A DNA stretch of 64,000 nt, taken from contig NC_061121.1 of the NCBI RefSeq assembly GCF_002878395.1, forward strand, positions 15,962,753 through 16,026,752, given 5' to 3'. The notes beneath the pieces are model-generated. The model was not told the DNA's origin. It ran no database searches and was given only the letters and a program-made list of their open reading frames with translations. The position numbers and the translations under genes were made by a program. Below, piece by piece: positions 1 through 11,100 of the stretch (position 1 is its first letter; each line of letters begins with the position of its first letter). The DNA is from Capsicum annuum (Eukaryota; Streptophyta; Magnoliopsida; Solanales; Solanaceae).

Positions 1-1705
1 AAAGCTGAGTTGGGGTCCAATATTTAACCCCAATTGGAAGTGTGTTAATACTGCACCATTGGTAAGGACAAGCTGTGAGTGACCCTCATATAGCAGGTAC
101 TCTAATGATAATGGTGAGACCCTCATCTAACAGGTTAATCCACCTCATCAACCCTCATTTAGCAGGTTAGATGTCTCAACCTAAGCTGACTACGTAGCTT
201 TGGAATGCAAGGATTTCTTATAAGAATCACACCCTCTACTAGCAGTGAGTTCCCATTATTGGGGTCACTCGGTGCTGAATCCTACATCCATCTGAATAGA
301 CACTGAACTGATTATGGTGAACAGAACTGGACTTAGCTCACTGAATTCTGTTAACTGATGGAATACTAATGAATTCTTCTAACAGGCTGAGTTTACTGTG
401 GACTTAACTGAATACTGAGTTCTGAATGGAACTGTAGTGATACTGAATTTACTGAATTTTCTTAAGTCATGTAACTGACTGAATTCTACTGATCATGGCT
501 AGACTGAGAGTATCTTGAAAACTGACACTAGCTATAGGCACACAGCTAAATTGTCGGGTATTAAATATCCCCAGGACTCGATAGCATGAACATAACTAGG
601 ACATGACATTTCATGAACTCATAACTATAATCAACAATCCATAATACAATCATTGAGGGATTTCATGAAGCTTTTGCAAGTCAAAAACTTACACATGAAT
701 AGGAATGCATGCTATCATATCATAATTTTACAAATCCATACTTATGTACATTCTACCAAATCATTACAAGACATAGCTTTAGCATGATAATCATTTTAAA
801 CAGGTGGGTACATTATGAGTTCATCATTTAGATCACAAATAGGTCATAAAGTATAATTTTTATTCACTTAGGCATTTTAACAATCACATGGAAGGCAGAA
901 CCTTTTGTAGGGCATAAATCAACTACGAATACATCATGGCTAAATCAAGTACTTCAAATTAAGGATTTCAATCCACATGTTAACATAAAGTCATGAATCT
1001 AATAAAGATTCAATCTTGGAGATCATATCACAATATTAACATGTGTACAATCAAACCCATAACATAGAATTCAAAATTCATATTTTGCAAGAGTTTCTTA
1101 AGCTCCAAGGTTCGAAAGGACCCTTAAATGAGAAATTTACATACCACAATTTCTAATCCGTCAAGATTGTAGTGAGTTCTTGAGATTCAATGCTTGAACT
1201 TGACAACTCTAGGGCTTTTTCTTGAGATTATTTTATGAAAATAATGAGTAATATGGCTATTTGGGAGTTCAATCCCGTGTTTTAGAGCTCTAGGGTAAGG
1301 GAATAGACCCTTTTGCTGTTAAAAATATTGAGATGGACTGCAGAAATTTCGCCTAGCCAGACTAGCCAGGGCGGTGCCCTTCTTGGAGCGCCAGACTGGC
1401 CAGGGCGACGCCCTACCTGGAGCCCCAGACTAAGCCGGGCAGCATGGGGAAATCTCCTTAAGCTACTATTTTTGACATCCAAACATACCCTTATGCTATT
1501 CCAAAAATCCCAAAACTCACCTGAGATGTACTATTAACTTAACCTATCGTGAATCAAATTGAAAATCAACAAATGGAGGTCAGAACATCTTACCACCCAA
1601 TCGACGATCTAAGTCCTTAACACTTAGCTAAAATTTTCTAAGTGCTGGATCCCTTATGAGCTCTAAGAGGATAAATTAGACTTAGGATTTTTGTGGGATC
1701 TTACA
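1..1705 (-). mobile_element. Tekay-type LTR, partial (inner end outside window)
   Basis: This is the right-hand part of a minus-strand LTR cut by the window edge. Its text matches the LTRs at 12513-16262, 47661-49436 and 50098-52987: the ledger-like run about a tract of gtgaccctcat units near 80-180, the segment with tcgggtattaaatatcccc near 555, and an end reading GGGATCTTACA at 1695-1705. To its right the sequence is integrase coding (-) of element A with no polypurine tract between, so this LTR is probably an insertion in that integrase rather than A's own LTR. A GC-rich pair of repeats with AGGGC/GCCCT palindromes lies at about 1353-1445. No credible ORF is present. Confidence 0.75.
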
Positions 1706-2519
1706 TCATAACACCCAATCGGTGATCTATATCTTCTCCCATAAAGTGCCTCAATAGGAGCCATCTTAATACAGGCATGGTAGCTGTTATTGTAGGTGAA
1801 TTCTATCAATGGAAATGATCAACCCAGCTACCTTTGAATTTAATTACACAAGCTCTCAACATATCCTCAAGGGTTTGAATGAGGCGTTCAGCTTTCCCAT
1901 CCATCTAAGGGTGAAAGGCATAGGTTTACTTGGGTACCTAAACCATTATGAAAAGATCACCAAAACTGTAAAGAGAACTGTATGCCTCGAAATATATGAT
2001 GGTTATTGGTGCCCCATGCAAGTAAACTATTTCCTCAATGTACAGCTTGGCATAATCATCTCCTGAATAGTTAGTCCTCATAGGGAGAAAGTGAGCTAAC
2101 TTGTCATCTGGTCTACAATTACCCAAATGGAATCATATTTATTTTAGGACCTCGGAAGTCCTGTGATGAAATCCATAATGATCATCTCCCATTTCCACAT
2201 AGGCAAGGCTATCTCCTGGGAAGTACCACCTGGTCTCAAATGTTCCACTTTGACTTGTTGACAATTTAAACGCAAAGAAACAAACTCAGCAATATTACAT
2301 TTCATATTGTTCCATATATATATATTTAAGATCATGGAACATCTTAGTATAGTGTGGGTGAACAACATATCTCGAAGTGTGAGACTCATTAATGATTCTC
2401 TCTTGAAAACTATCCACATTCGGTATACATAACCGTCCTTGGCACCTCAAGATACCATCACCGCTAATTTCAAAGGACATCACCTTTTGTTGACCCATAT
2501 CTTGCTTGATTTGCATCAA
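1706..2519 (-). pseudogene. Tekay integrase (element A), truncated and decayed
   Basis: The fragment reads, in changing minus frames, from the zinc region to the part of integrase just after the catalytic core. The two zinc His residues are visible (SHTSRYVVHPHYTKM, about 2325-2370). The first Cys of the usual CxxC is missing (LRLNCQQVK). The first catalytic Asp is present in MDFITGLP near 2165. Around the second Asp the frame is broken and the Asp codon is not recognisable (about 1990-2010). The Glu region is readable as DGKAERLIQTLEDML near 1865-1905. Coding stops at the LTR at 1705, in the motif [10 protein letters not shown]. It cannot give a working enzyme. Confidence 0.8.
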
Positions 2520-2540
2520 GATAGGATCCTCGGCTTGCTT

Positions 2541-3104
2541 CTACTTAACTTCCACACATAGGGAAGATTTAGCTATTTCATGCACAATTACTCCTCTATC
2601 TTTGGAGTCCAGAAGTCGTACCCCTAGGTTTACAAGCCGGTGAATATCTTTCACCGTCTCCCTTTTTCCTTCCTCAACATGAGAAAGACTACCCATTGAT
2701 AATCTTCTGAGTGCGTTAGACACCACATTCGCCTTGCTCGGATAATAGTCCAGCCTTATGTCATAATCCTTAAATAGTTCCAACCACCTTCTTTTTCTAA
2801 GATTTATCTCTTTCTGCAAAAAGACATACTGTAAACTTTTATGGTTAGTGTAAATATTAACATGTACCCTATACAAATAATGCCTCCATATTTTAAGTGC
2901 AAACACCACAGCTGCTAACTCCAAGTCATGGGTGGGGTAGTTTCGCTCATGCACTTTTAACTGTATAGATGCATAAGCTACTACCTTACTATTCTGCATA
3001 AGCACACATCCAAGTCGCACTCGGGATGCGCCACAATACACCACAAAATACTCTGTACCTTCCAGAAGAGTCAAAACAGGCGCAGTAGTCCACTTATCCT
3101 TCAA
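2541..3104 (-). pseudogene. Tekay RNase H and linker (element A), catalytic residues lost
   Basis: This is a 187-residue frame open from end to end, matching Ty3/gypsy RNase H (RNase HI fold), which removes RNA from the RNA-DNA hybrid during reverse transcription. The signatures are in order: [39 protein letters not shown] and [11 protein letters not shown]. In active relatives these read YCDAS, HDLELA, TDHKSL and VADALSR. Three of the four acidic residues are therefore replaced (D to G, D to N, D to N) and only the Glu remains. The long open frame is thus not a sign of function. The tail ([12 protein letters not shown]) is the linker to integrase. Confidence 0.85.
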
Positions 3105-4178
3105 TTTTTCAAAGTTATTCTCATAAGAGTCAGATCACACAAATTTAACCTTTTTCTATGTCAACCTGGAAAGTGGAGCAGCTATGGAAGAAAAACTTTC
3201 TACGAATTTTCTGTAGTACCCTACCAAAACCAAGAAGCTCCAAATATCGGCTGGAGTCATGGGTCTGGGCCATTTTCTCACTACCTCAATCTTTTAGGGA
3301 TCAACTCTAATTCCCTCACTAGACATAATATACCCCAAGAATACAATAGCATTAAGCCAGAATTCACGGTTGGAAAATTTTGCATACAACTGATGATCTT
3401 TGAGGGTCTGAAGAATGATTTGGAGGTGACTGGTAAAATCCTCCTCATTCTTATAGTAAACCAAAGTGTCGTCTATAAAGACTATGATAAACAAATCTAG
3501 AAATTGCCAGAGAACCTTATTCATTAGGTCTATGAATGTTGCTGGGGTGTTAGTCAATCTGAAAGACATGACTAAGAATTCATAATGGCCATATCAGTTG
3601 GGAAAGCTGTTTTGGGTATCGGCCTCCCTAACTTTCAATTGATGATACCTCAAACAAAGGTTTATTTTTGAAAAACACATAGCACCCTAAAGTTGGTCAA
3701 AAAGATCATCAATTATAGGAAGAGGGTATTTATTCTTAATAGTGACCTTATTCAGCTAATGATAATCTATACACATACAGAGGGAACCATCTTTCTTATG
3801 CATGAAGATTACAGGTGCAACCTAGGGAGAGACACTAGGACGGATAAAGCCTTTGTCAAAAAAGTTTACTAGTTGCTCTTTCAACTTCTTCAATTCTGCA
3901 GGAGCCATTCTATATGGCGGAATAGAAAAAGGACAAGTGACCAGCAATAAGTCAATACCAAAATCTATTTCAAAATCAGGTGGTATTCCTATAAGGTCAT
4001 AGAGAAAGACTTCTAAGAATTCATTAACCATAGGGACGAACAGAAAAGGACTTTTGATATTGGAATATTTGACTTGAATAGGATAATAAAAGTAGTCCTT
4101 GTAAATAAGTCTACGAGCTCTGAGGTAGGATATGAATTTCCCTTTAGGGGCTAAAGAGTACCCCTCTTTTTCTATCAC
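3105..4178 (-). pseudogene. Tekay reverse transcriptase (element A)
   Basis: Two open pieces carry RT. The upstream one (4178-3822) has the protease-RT linker and the RT start ([20 protein letters not shown], then LKKLKEQLVNFFDKGFIRPS). The downstream one (3569-3294) has the palm with VFIDDTLVYY, so the two adjacent catalytic Asp residues survive, then the thumb (AKFSNREFWLNAIVFLGYIM) and SSEGIRVDP. Between them (3821-3570) the fingers and palm text is recognisable but contains stops and indels. Downstream (3293-3105) the connection domain is also interrupted. Family assignment is secure; function is excluded by the breaks. Confidence 0.85.
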
Positions 4179-4208
4179 TACTTCATTCAGAAAGAAGAAA
4201 GTAACTTT

Positions 4209-4520
4209 TCAGGTTCTACAATCTAGTGTGACATAGCACGAAGGGAGATAATCTACCCCTAAAATAGCATCAAAATCAACCATATTAAGCTCTACAAGTT
4301 CTGTCATAGTATCATGATTATAGAAAAACACAACACAATTTCTATACACCCTCTTACCCACAACAGAGTCACCAATAGGAGTAGAAATAGAAAAAGGTTT
4401 GATAATAACTTTAGGCTCAAACCCAAAATCGAATCCCACTTACGGGGTCATATAAGACAAGGTAGACCCGGGATCAACTAACACATGCACATCATAGGAG
4501 AAAATTTTTAACGTACTCAT
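4209..4520 (-). pseudogene. Tekay aspartic protease (element A)
   Basis: The minus-strand text runs through a protease active-site motif LVDPGSTLSYMTP (about 4450-4485), where active relatives have DTGA or DPGA/S; a stop follows it. The next open stretch (4439-4209) carries STPIGDSVVGKRVYRNC and the conserved flap-end motif NMVDFDAILGVDYL, followed by CYVTLDCRT. A retropepsin-type protease would cut the Gag-Pol polyprotein. The internal stop near 4440 breaks it. It lies between gag and RT as expected. Confidence 0.75.
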
Positions 4521-5842
4521 GACTACATCTGGTGAGGCCTCTGCCTCCTGGTGATTTGATAGAATAAACAATCGATTACGACCGCTCCCGGTAGCTGAAG
4601 TAGAACCCTTGGCAGGTGATGGTAGAGCTGATGAATTAGATTAAGACGTAGCACCCCCAACATTTCCTTTCGATGTCGTAGCAAACAAGATTACCAAACT
4701 GACATGGCCCTGGATGATCCCTTCCACATTTTCCATAGTATGGGTATGACCGAGAAGTTTGAGCTACACTTCCCTGAGACCAAGTCCCTTGCATTCTCGA
4801 CCTATGGCTACGCTTAAAATTCTAAAATCGCTGATTAACAAAAAGTATGGGCACTGAGGCACTGGATGATGACTGGGCATGACTCTAAAACTTTTTATTC
4901 GGCCACCTGTTACACCAATTACAATCTTGTTGCTGACTATTGTTCTAGTCTGCTGCTCTGGACCTCTTGGCCTGTCTATCTTTCTCCCTTGCTTTAGAAA
5001 CTCTCTTTTTTTCATCCTCAACCTACTACATGTGCACAGACAATTTGGAAAAGTCTATATTTCTGTTCAATATTTTCCCTTTTCACTCTAACACCAAGTT
5101 ATCTTAAAGATTGGATACAAACTTTCTTATTTGGGCCCTCAAGTTTCCCGCTAATTGTGGAGTATAATGGGATAGTTGATTGAATTTTAGGGTATACTCT
5201 TTGACACTCAACTTCCCCTACTTCAAATTTATAAACTCCTCAATTATGGACTCTTTCAACTCTTGGGGAGAGAATTTGTCTAGGAAAGCTTCCATAAATT
5301 TGCCCCACACGAAAGGCTCAGCATTATTTTCCCTCGAATATTCCCATTTGTTGTACCACTAGTTGGTCATATCCTTGAGCTGATAGGCCACCAGTTCGAC
5401 TCCTTCCAATTCATTCACATTCATCACCCAAAAAATTTTCTCCAACTCATCCACAAACCCTTGTATGCCCTCCTCAACCTTTGTACCAAAAAAAATAGGT
5501 GGGATTTTTTCGTCTCACAAATTGACCAACCCATGTAGTCTTAGATGCACCAGACGTAGACATAATATCTTCAGACCATTAGGCTTGATAAGCCACCAAC
5601 TGAGCTATCATATGTATCAATTATCTGAACTCAGCATTTGATACTTTTCTCTAGAGATATTGAGTGAGGTTAGTCCCAGATAGAGGAGACCTAGATGCCC
5701 TGGGTAGGATAGTCTGAATAAGAGGGACTCTCGGAGAGGCAACAAACTCAACAGTGTGAGCCCTATAATGTATCCTCATACGATAGGTAGGACGACTATC
5801 TTCAGTTGGGGCATTATTTTCATTGGAGTGTCGGGGAGGCAT
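4521..5842 (-). pseudogene. Tekay gag (element A)
   Basis: The start MPPRHSNENN at 5842 is the usual Del/Tekay gag start, about 180 bases downstream of the PBS. An open stretch to 5651 is followed by many stops. Recognisable pieces include NAEFR (about 5630), a capsid-like part near 5400-5000, a basic EKKRVSKARER segment near 5000, and a partly kept zinc-knuckle-like piece (KCGRDHPGPC, about 4705-4745). Gag would form the particle and bind RNA. The decay is heavier than in the pol part. Confidence 0.7.
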
Positions 5843-6020
5843 GATGACTTTTTGAAACGCAAGAAATCATTAATTAGGGGACATTCAAACTCTACAACAC
5901 AAACTAAATCATGAAAGTAGGAAGACATTCCTAAATGACTTATAAATGTAGCGCACTACACACCTATTAAAAAGACTCCACTTAATGTGATTTTATAGAT
6001 ACCCTGGGACCATGAAATGT

Positions 6021-6032
6021 GCACTGATACCA
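6021..6032 (-). other. Primer-binding site of element A
   Basis: The minus strand reads TGGTATCAGTGC four bases after the LTR end. It matches the 3' end of initiator tRNA-Met in its first eight bases (TGGTATCA), the usual primer of chromovirus elements. It marks the gag side of the LTR at 6037. Confidence 0.8.
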
Positions 6033-6036
6033 AGTT

Positions 6037-8467
6037 TGTCATGACCTAAACCAAGGCCCTAGCCATGATGGATATCTCGTACCATAGAGTCCAGGGCGCC
6101 CTTCTATATTTTGTAATCATACGGAATATTCATATAATAAATAATAGATACGAAACTATAAATTCTTATGGAATCATGGTCATTATCTGAAGTACACATA
6201 TCAATACGAAGGAAATCCATCAATATCTAGATAACATCTATTCTAGTCTACGAAATCTCTAATACATACGAAATTAACAAACTATCTTAAAACTGGGAAA
6301 AGGCCCCCAGTAGACCTATATCAAAGTAAATAACAAATGACTGAAAAGAAATGGGCTTTCCGAAATAAAAAAGGCTCACCAATTTCACACTTCACTTCTG
6401 TCTGATTAACTCTATGGCTTAGTAGGACCTCTAGACTGAACCTCAGACCCTGAAATATAGGGGGTCAATACAATTGTACTAGTACATAAAGAAATCCAAA
6501 ATAATACATTTATATATATATAAAATAGTTGAGAGCAATTCATGAATCATCATGTGTAATATAGTTTAAAATATATGGGCAAATCTTTGATAAACATAAA
6601 ATATTCCTGTCAATGTAGTTCTATTCTTTGTATTACTTCTGAGTTAGGTGGTACACCCTATATATCTAAAAATATCCCACAGGCTTTATGGGATCAACCC
6701 TTAACTTAATGGCCAAGCCCCCAACCCAAGTTTGCCACAAGGGTTGGAGTATTTGCTTATCTACTAAGCCACAAGGCCATCGCCAGTATACAGTTTCCCT
6801 TTCGAGTAACATAATAACCCGTATAGGAAAAACACGGCTTTGGGCAATGAATTTTATGGCTCATGCCTTCTTTGGGTAACCACCTAACATCTCTTAAGCC
6901 TATTTTTCATCTTTTATAAACATGCATCTTTTTGAAATCTAATTCTAAAAATCTAAGAAAAATCTAAATCTTTAGTCTATTCTAAATATGCTATGGTATT
7001 AAATGAAGTGGTATCATCATACCAAGACTTTCAAGTCATGTTTCAGAGTCTTAAATATCATATCATAGTCTCTTCTTTCAAAACATAAAATTTGGACCAC
7101 CATATTTCAATCAATTCAAGAAGAATCAAACTTCAAGCCATTTATCAAGTTATGCTAAGATTACTCTATTCAGTATTTCAACAAACATGTGGTGGTCATG
7201 AAGTTTGTGACAAAATATGCAGTTTTCTTAGTAAACATCTTTAACCTTTAATACTTAGTAAAACACCCTTTCTTCAATTCAAATCGAAAATCCAGTTATA
7301 AACAAAAATCAAGACATTTGTATCATTCCTCTAACAATGTATTTTGAATAAATCATAACTTACGGAAATAAGAAGGTTGTAAACAAGAGAAGGATTTCTA
7401 ATAGTTCATGCTCTCAATTCATCATTTAAACTCATCAAACACACACACACATATATATAGTTATACATGGTTATAAATCAGATTTAGGGGAAAAGGCCTC
7501 AAAACAAAAGCAATAGTATCATTAATGAACTCATAAAACAAGATCTGTAACACAAATCCCAAACCCCTATCAAAACTCATGATTTCATGGTGTTTAAAAG
7601 TTTATGAAACAATTTTCTTAAGTCCATGTAGTTTAGGAAAACCCTACGTACCCTCGATTATCAGATCTGAAAATTGTGGTGAATTCCTTGAGACTTGAAA
7701 TCTTTGATTGGGAATCCTAGGGCTTGTTCTTGAGAGAATTTCAAAGGATTTAAAAATTTTTTGATGTATTTTGCCTACATACTGATTTAAAATCATGTTA
7801 TGACTGAGGTAAGATGAGGGAAAAGACTAAAATACCCCTAAGAAAACAAAAAAGGTCGCAGCACTCCCTCAGTTGATAGGATGATATGCTGAAGTAAAAT
7901 TGGAATACTTTTGGCTCCGATATTATATTTGGATGAAATTAGTTGTATTGGAAAATAGAAGGCCCCATAATTCACTATATACACAAAGTTATGGTCGATA
8001 AAATTTGACCCTGATCTTTGTCCTATCTGCTGCCAATCTGCTGAAGTAGATGCAACAAAAATCAAACTAGTGTGTTCTGCCCTAACCTGCGGCCAATCTG
8101 CTAAAGCAGATACAACGTAGATCAAGGCAATGTATTCTTCCCTTCCCCTATGACAAATCTACTTCCAATCTGCTGAAGCAGTTACAACACAAATCAAGGC
8201 AGATTGAATGGAATTTTATTGTCAAGGGCCAATTGCAAAGGAGTCATTTATCAAAAATTCTAAAAATTTGAGGCAACAAATATTGTAATATTTTAAACTT
8301 CTCTCTTTCATTGAGAAGCCAAAATCGAATCTCAATTCATGATCAACTAGATTCCCATTCTACTTAATGGATTAACACGCTAAATTTGCTTATAATTTTT
8401 TGAATTCTAGAACTCTTATGCATTGGAAAGACTATTTACATTCTAGCCCAAAATGCGGGTTGTTACA
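6037..8467 (-). repeat. 5' LTR of element A, 2431 bp
   Basis: On the minus strand it runs from TGTAACAACCC (8467) to GGTCATGACA (6037), directly followed by the PBS. The five bases right of it are tattt (8468-8472); the matching TSD copy is off the window. Its gag-side end resembles the matching end of the 226-bp mini-LTR at 53033 (shared run of the type GGCCCTA.CC.TGATGG on the plus strand). Three repeats built round AATCTGCTgaAGCAGAT lie at 8032-8200. The small ORFs in it look spurious. Confidence 0.85.
8032..8200. repeat. Palindrome-containing tandem repeat in LTR of element A
   Basis: The word caatctg recurs at 8034, 8094 and 8166, each followed by a variant of ctgaagcagatacaac and then atcaaggca. 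The best copy contains the near-perfect palindrome ATCTGCT-ga-AGCAGAT. Copy spacing is 60 and 72 bases. It sits about 40 bases from an aagttatgg word also found in other LTRs near their own palindromes. Confidence 0.7.
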
Positions 8468-9120
8468 TATTTCTAGTGAGGGGATTATGATGGATCCTCA
8501 AAAGGTGGTGGTAGTGAAAAAGTGGCCTAGACCCATGACTCCATCCAATATTTAAAGCTTTTTATGTTTGGATGGTTATTACATGTGATTCGTGGAGGGA
8601 TTTTATTCTATCGCTTATTCGTTGACTAAGTTGACTTAGAAAAGTTAAAGTTTTCTCTGACGGATGCTTGTGAAGGTAGTTTTAAAAAGCTTAAAGATAA
8701 CCTTACTTCTCCTATTTTAGTATTACCTAACTGTAATAATGGGTTTGTGGTTTACTGTGATGCATCTTTGGTAGGGCTATGTTTTATAGTTATTCAGTAT
8801 GGTAAGGTGATTGCCTATATGTCCAGATAGTTGAAGTTACATGAGACGAACTATCCTACTCATGATTTAGAGCTTTTGACGGTGTTTTTTGTGTTGAAAA
8901 TATGGAGGCATTATTTGTATGGCATGCATATGGACATATTTTCTGATCATAAGAGTCTATAATATGTGTTCACTCAGAAGGATATTCACAGTAAGATATT
9001 AAGGAGTTTAAGAGATGATCATAGTATGGCTAATCTTGGAGTTCGTCTCTTGGACTTCAAGAATGGTGTTATGATGGTTCAGAAAGTGGTTCGGTCATCT
9101 CTGGGTACAGAGATTAAAGA
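8468..9120 (+). pseudogene. Tekay RT end and RNase H (element B), internally deleted
   Basis: The plus-strand coding starts mid-gene at the LTR of element A with ISSEGIMMDPQKVVVVKKWPRP, the end of RT. The connection region follows, then RNase H: YCDASLVGLCF (about 8755-8790), THDLELLTV (about 8860-8885) and ifsDHKSL (about 8935-8960). Here the Asp of YCDAS, the Glu of HDLEL and the Asp of DHKSL are kept. The text then jumps from FTQKDI to a linker-like LGVRLLDF (near 9040), so the end of RNase H with its last catalytic Asp (VADALSR) is deleted. Stops occur at several points, for example after MSR near 8829. The gag-proximal half lies left of element A, outside the window. Confidence 0.8.
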
Positions 9121-10000
9121 GAAACAAGTGCTAGATCCTATTTTGATAAAAATTAAGAGTGCAGTTGGAGAGCAAACGGTAGTAGCATTGAGATCAGTGA
9201 TGATAGTACTTTATGGCACTAAGAAAGGTTGTGCGTTCCTGACATCGATGAGTTGCAGCAAAGGATTTTGGCTGAGACACATAATTCCTGATATATTGTT
9301 CATCCTAGTTCTATGAAGATATATCATGATCTTAAGAAAGTCTATTGATAGAATGGTATGAAAAAGGATGTGGCTGATTTTATGCCAAAATGCATGGTGT
9401 GTCAATAAGTTAAGGTTGAGCACATGAGGCCTGGGGGTTTGTATTAAGAAATTGAGTTGCCCGAATGGAAATAGGAGATGATCAATATGGATTTTGTTAC
9501 TGATCTTCCTCAATCTCAAAACCAATTTGATTTAATTTGGGTCATCATGGATAGGATAACAAAGTCCACTCATTTCTTTCTAGTACGAACTAACTTTTTG
9601 GTGGAGGATTATACGAGGTTGTATTTTCATGAGGTTGTGAAGCATCATCGAGTACCTATTTTGATCATCTCTTGTCGTGGTACACAGTTTTTGTCTCACT
9701 TCTGGCGATCTTTTCAAAAAGGTTTGGGGACTAAAGTGAGTCTAAGTACAGTTTTTCATCTGTAGATGGATGGGTAGGCAGAAAGGACTATTCAAACTTA
9801 GGAAGATATGTTTCATGCATTTTTGGTTGACTATTGTAGAAAGTGGGTTGAGTATCTACCTCTTGTAGAGTTTTCTTATAATAATAGCTATCATTCGAGT
9901 GTTGGTATAGCCCTCTTTGAGACATTGTATGGCAAGATATGTAGAACTATCATTGGTTGGTTTGAGCTCGATAAGGCGGATATATTTGGTACTAATTCTA
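9121..10000 (+). pseudogene. Tekay integrase (element B), truncated at an inverted junction
   Basis: The integrase text includes KKDVADFMPKCMVCQQVKVEHMRPG (about 9361-9430, with one stop inside), MDFVTDLPQSQ with the first Asp (9487), MDRITKSTHFFLVRTNFLVEDY (9548-9613), and a second-Asp site changed to SCRGTQF (about 9670), so the Asp is lost. The Glu region reads MDGQAERTIQT with stops (about 9763-9800). Last comes the FETLYGKICRTIIGWFELDKADIFG end. At about 10000 the coding meets minus-strand RT of element C head-on. DNA strand transfer activity is not possible. Confidence 0.8.
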
Positions 10001-10640
10001 GATGGTCTGCAAGATCACGCTTACTGTGGTAATAGACAAGCATGTTATCTATGAAGACTATAATGAACATGTCCAAGTACTGCTTGAACACACAGTTCAT
10101 CATGCCCATGAATGCTGCTGGGGAATTAGTATGACCAAAGGACATGACTAAGAATTTAAAGTGACCATAGCTAGTACGAAAGCCTATTTTCAGAATGTCA
10201 CATTCTCTGACTCTGAGCTGATGATAGCCTGATCTGAGGTCTATATTAAAGAAATAGCTGGAACCCAAAAGTTTGTCAAACAAGTAATCAATTCTGGGAA
10301 TTAGATTTTTTTCTTGACCGTGACTTTATTTAGCTGAAGAAAATCAATGCACATTTTGAGAGAACTATCTTTTTTTTGCACGAACAAGACTGGAGCACCC
10401 TACGAGGACATGCTGCGTTTGATGAATCCCTTATCTAGGAGATCCTTCAACTGTTCTTTAAATTCTCTAAGTTTTGCTGGTGCCATTCTGTATGACAGAA
10501 TAAATATAGGCTGAGTATCTGGAAGAAGATCAATGCTGAAGTCCATTTCCCTTTCGGAAGGTATTCTTGGAAGATCTTTGGGAAAGATATCTGAATATTC
10601 ATTCACTACTGGGACTGATTTGAGACTCGGAGTTTCAAAA
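10001..10640 (-). pseudogene. Tekay reverse transcriptase, N-terminal half (element C)
   Basis: An open piece at 10606-10400 gives the RT entry region (YSDIFPKDLPRIPSEREMDF, then YRMAPAKLREFKEQLKDLLDKGF). After a frame change, 10283 to about 10000 gives fingers and palm: YFFNIDLRSGYHQLRVRECD, RTSYGHFKFLVMSFGHTNSPAAF and the catalytic block VFIDNMLVYY. The second catalytic Asp of the usual FIDD is Asn here. Coding ends in the words ADHLELV at the junction with element B. Thumb, connection and RNase H are absent. Confidence 0.8.
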
Positions 10641-10779
10641 AACTAGTATTCTTAACTCGAACAAGATGGAAAACACACCTCTTAGATATTATTTTCCATT
10701 CCCCAAGGTAGAAAATATACTGACCTCTCAAAGCTGATGTACAACCCGTCCCCTCTAAGACAGGTTCATTTGGAAACTA

Positions 10780-11100
10780 AAACTAACCAGTTCTATTTTT
10801 GTAGTCAACTGCGGCATAGCAGGAATGAAGATGACCCATGCTGACAATGACATTGAAATCAGTCATCTCTAATTCGACTAAGTCTTTTGAAGTGACTTTC
10901 TGATATATCATAACCAGAAAGTTCTTGTATACCCATCGGGCTATGATGCTTTTACCCACTGGGGTAGAGACTTAGAAGGGCTCTGCTATAATTTTGGGAA
11001 TGACTCCAAAATCAAAGGCTATGTAAGGAGTAATAAAATACAAAGAAGCTCCTAGATCTAGCAAAGAATAAATATGCAACTGAAAGATCTATAACGAAAT
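10780..11100 (-). pseudogene. Tekay aspartic protease (element C)
   Basis: Minus-strand text near 11060-11030 reads LLDLGASLYFITPYIAFDFG, matching the active-site loop of retropepsins with DLGA for the usual DTGA or DPGA. It continues through STPVGKSIIARWVYKN (about 10940-10900) and DLVELEMTDFNVIVSMGHLHSCYAAVD (about 10885-10805). A stop follows the DLGA part. The order gag, protease, RT is kept. Confidence 0.7.

Larger units (their letters stand above)
1706..8467 (-). mobile_element. Tekay/Del Ty3-gypsy element A, 3' end lost from window
   Basis: On the minus strand the order is 5' LTR (6037-8467), PBS (6021-6032), gag, protease, RT, RNase H and integrase, the standard Ty3/gypsy order. Protein signatures (VFIDD in [12 protein letters not shown] in RNase H, integrase with the Del-type QQVKVEHLRPGG stretch) place it in the Del/Tekay chromovirus lineage. 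Coding is broken by many stops and shifts. At its right end the LTR finishes GTTACA at 8467 and meets plus-strand RT coding of element B, so A inserted into B. The 3' LTR lies left of the window, beyond the LTR at 1-1705. Confidence 0.85.

Noticed and set aside
4879..5362. Plus-strand open frames of 60-70 residues over element A gag
   Set aside because: They lie antisense to recognisable gag text on the minus strand and show no family features.
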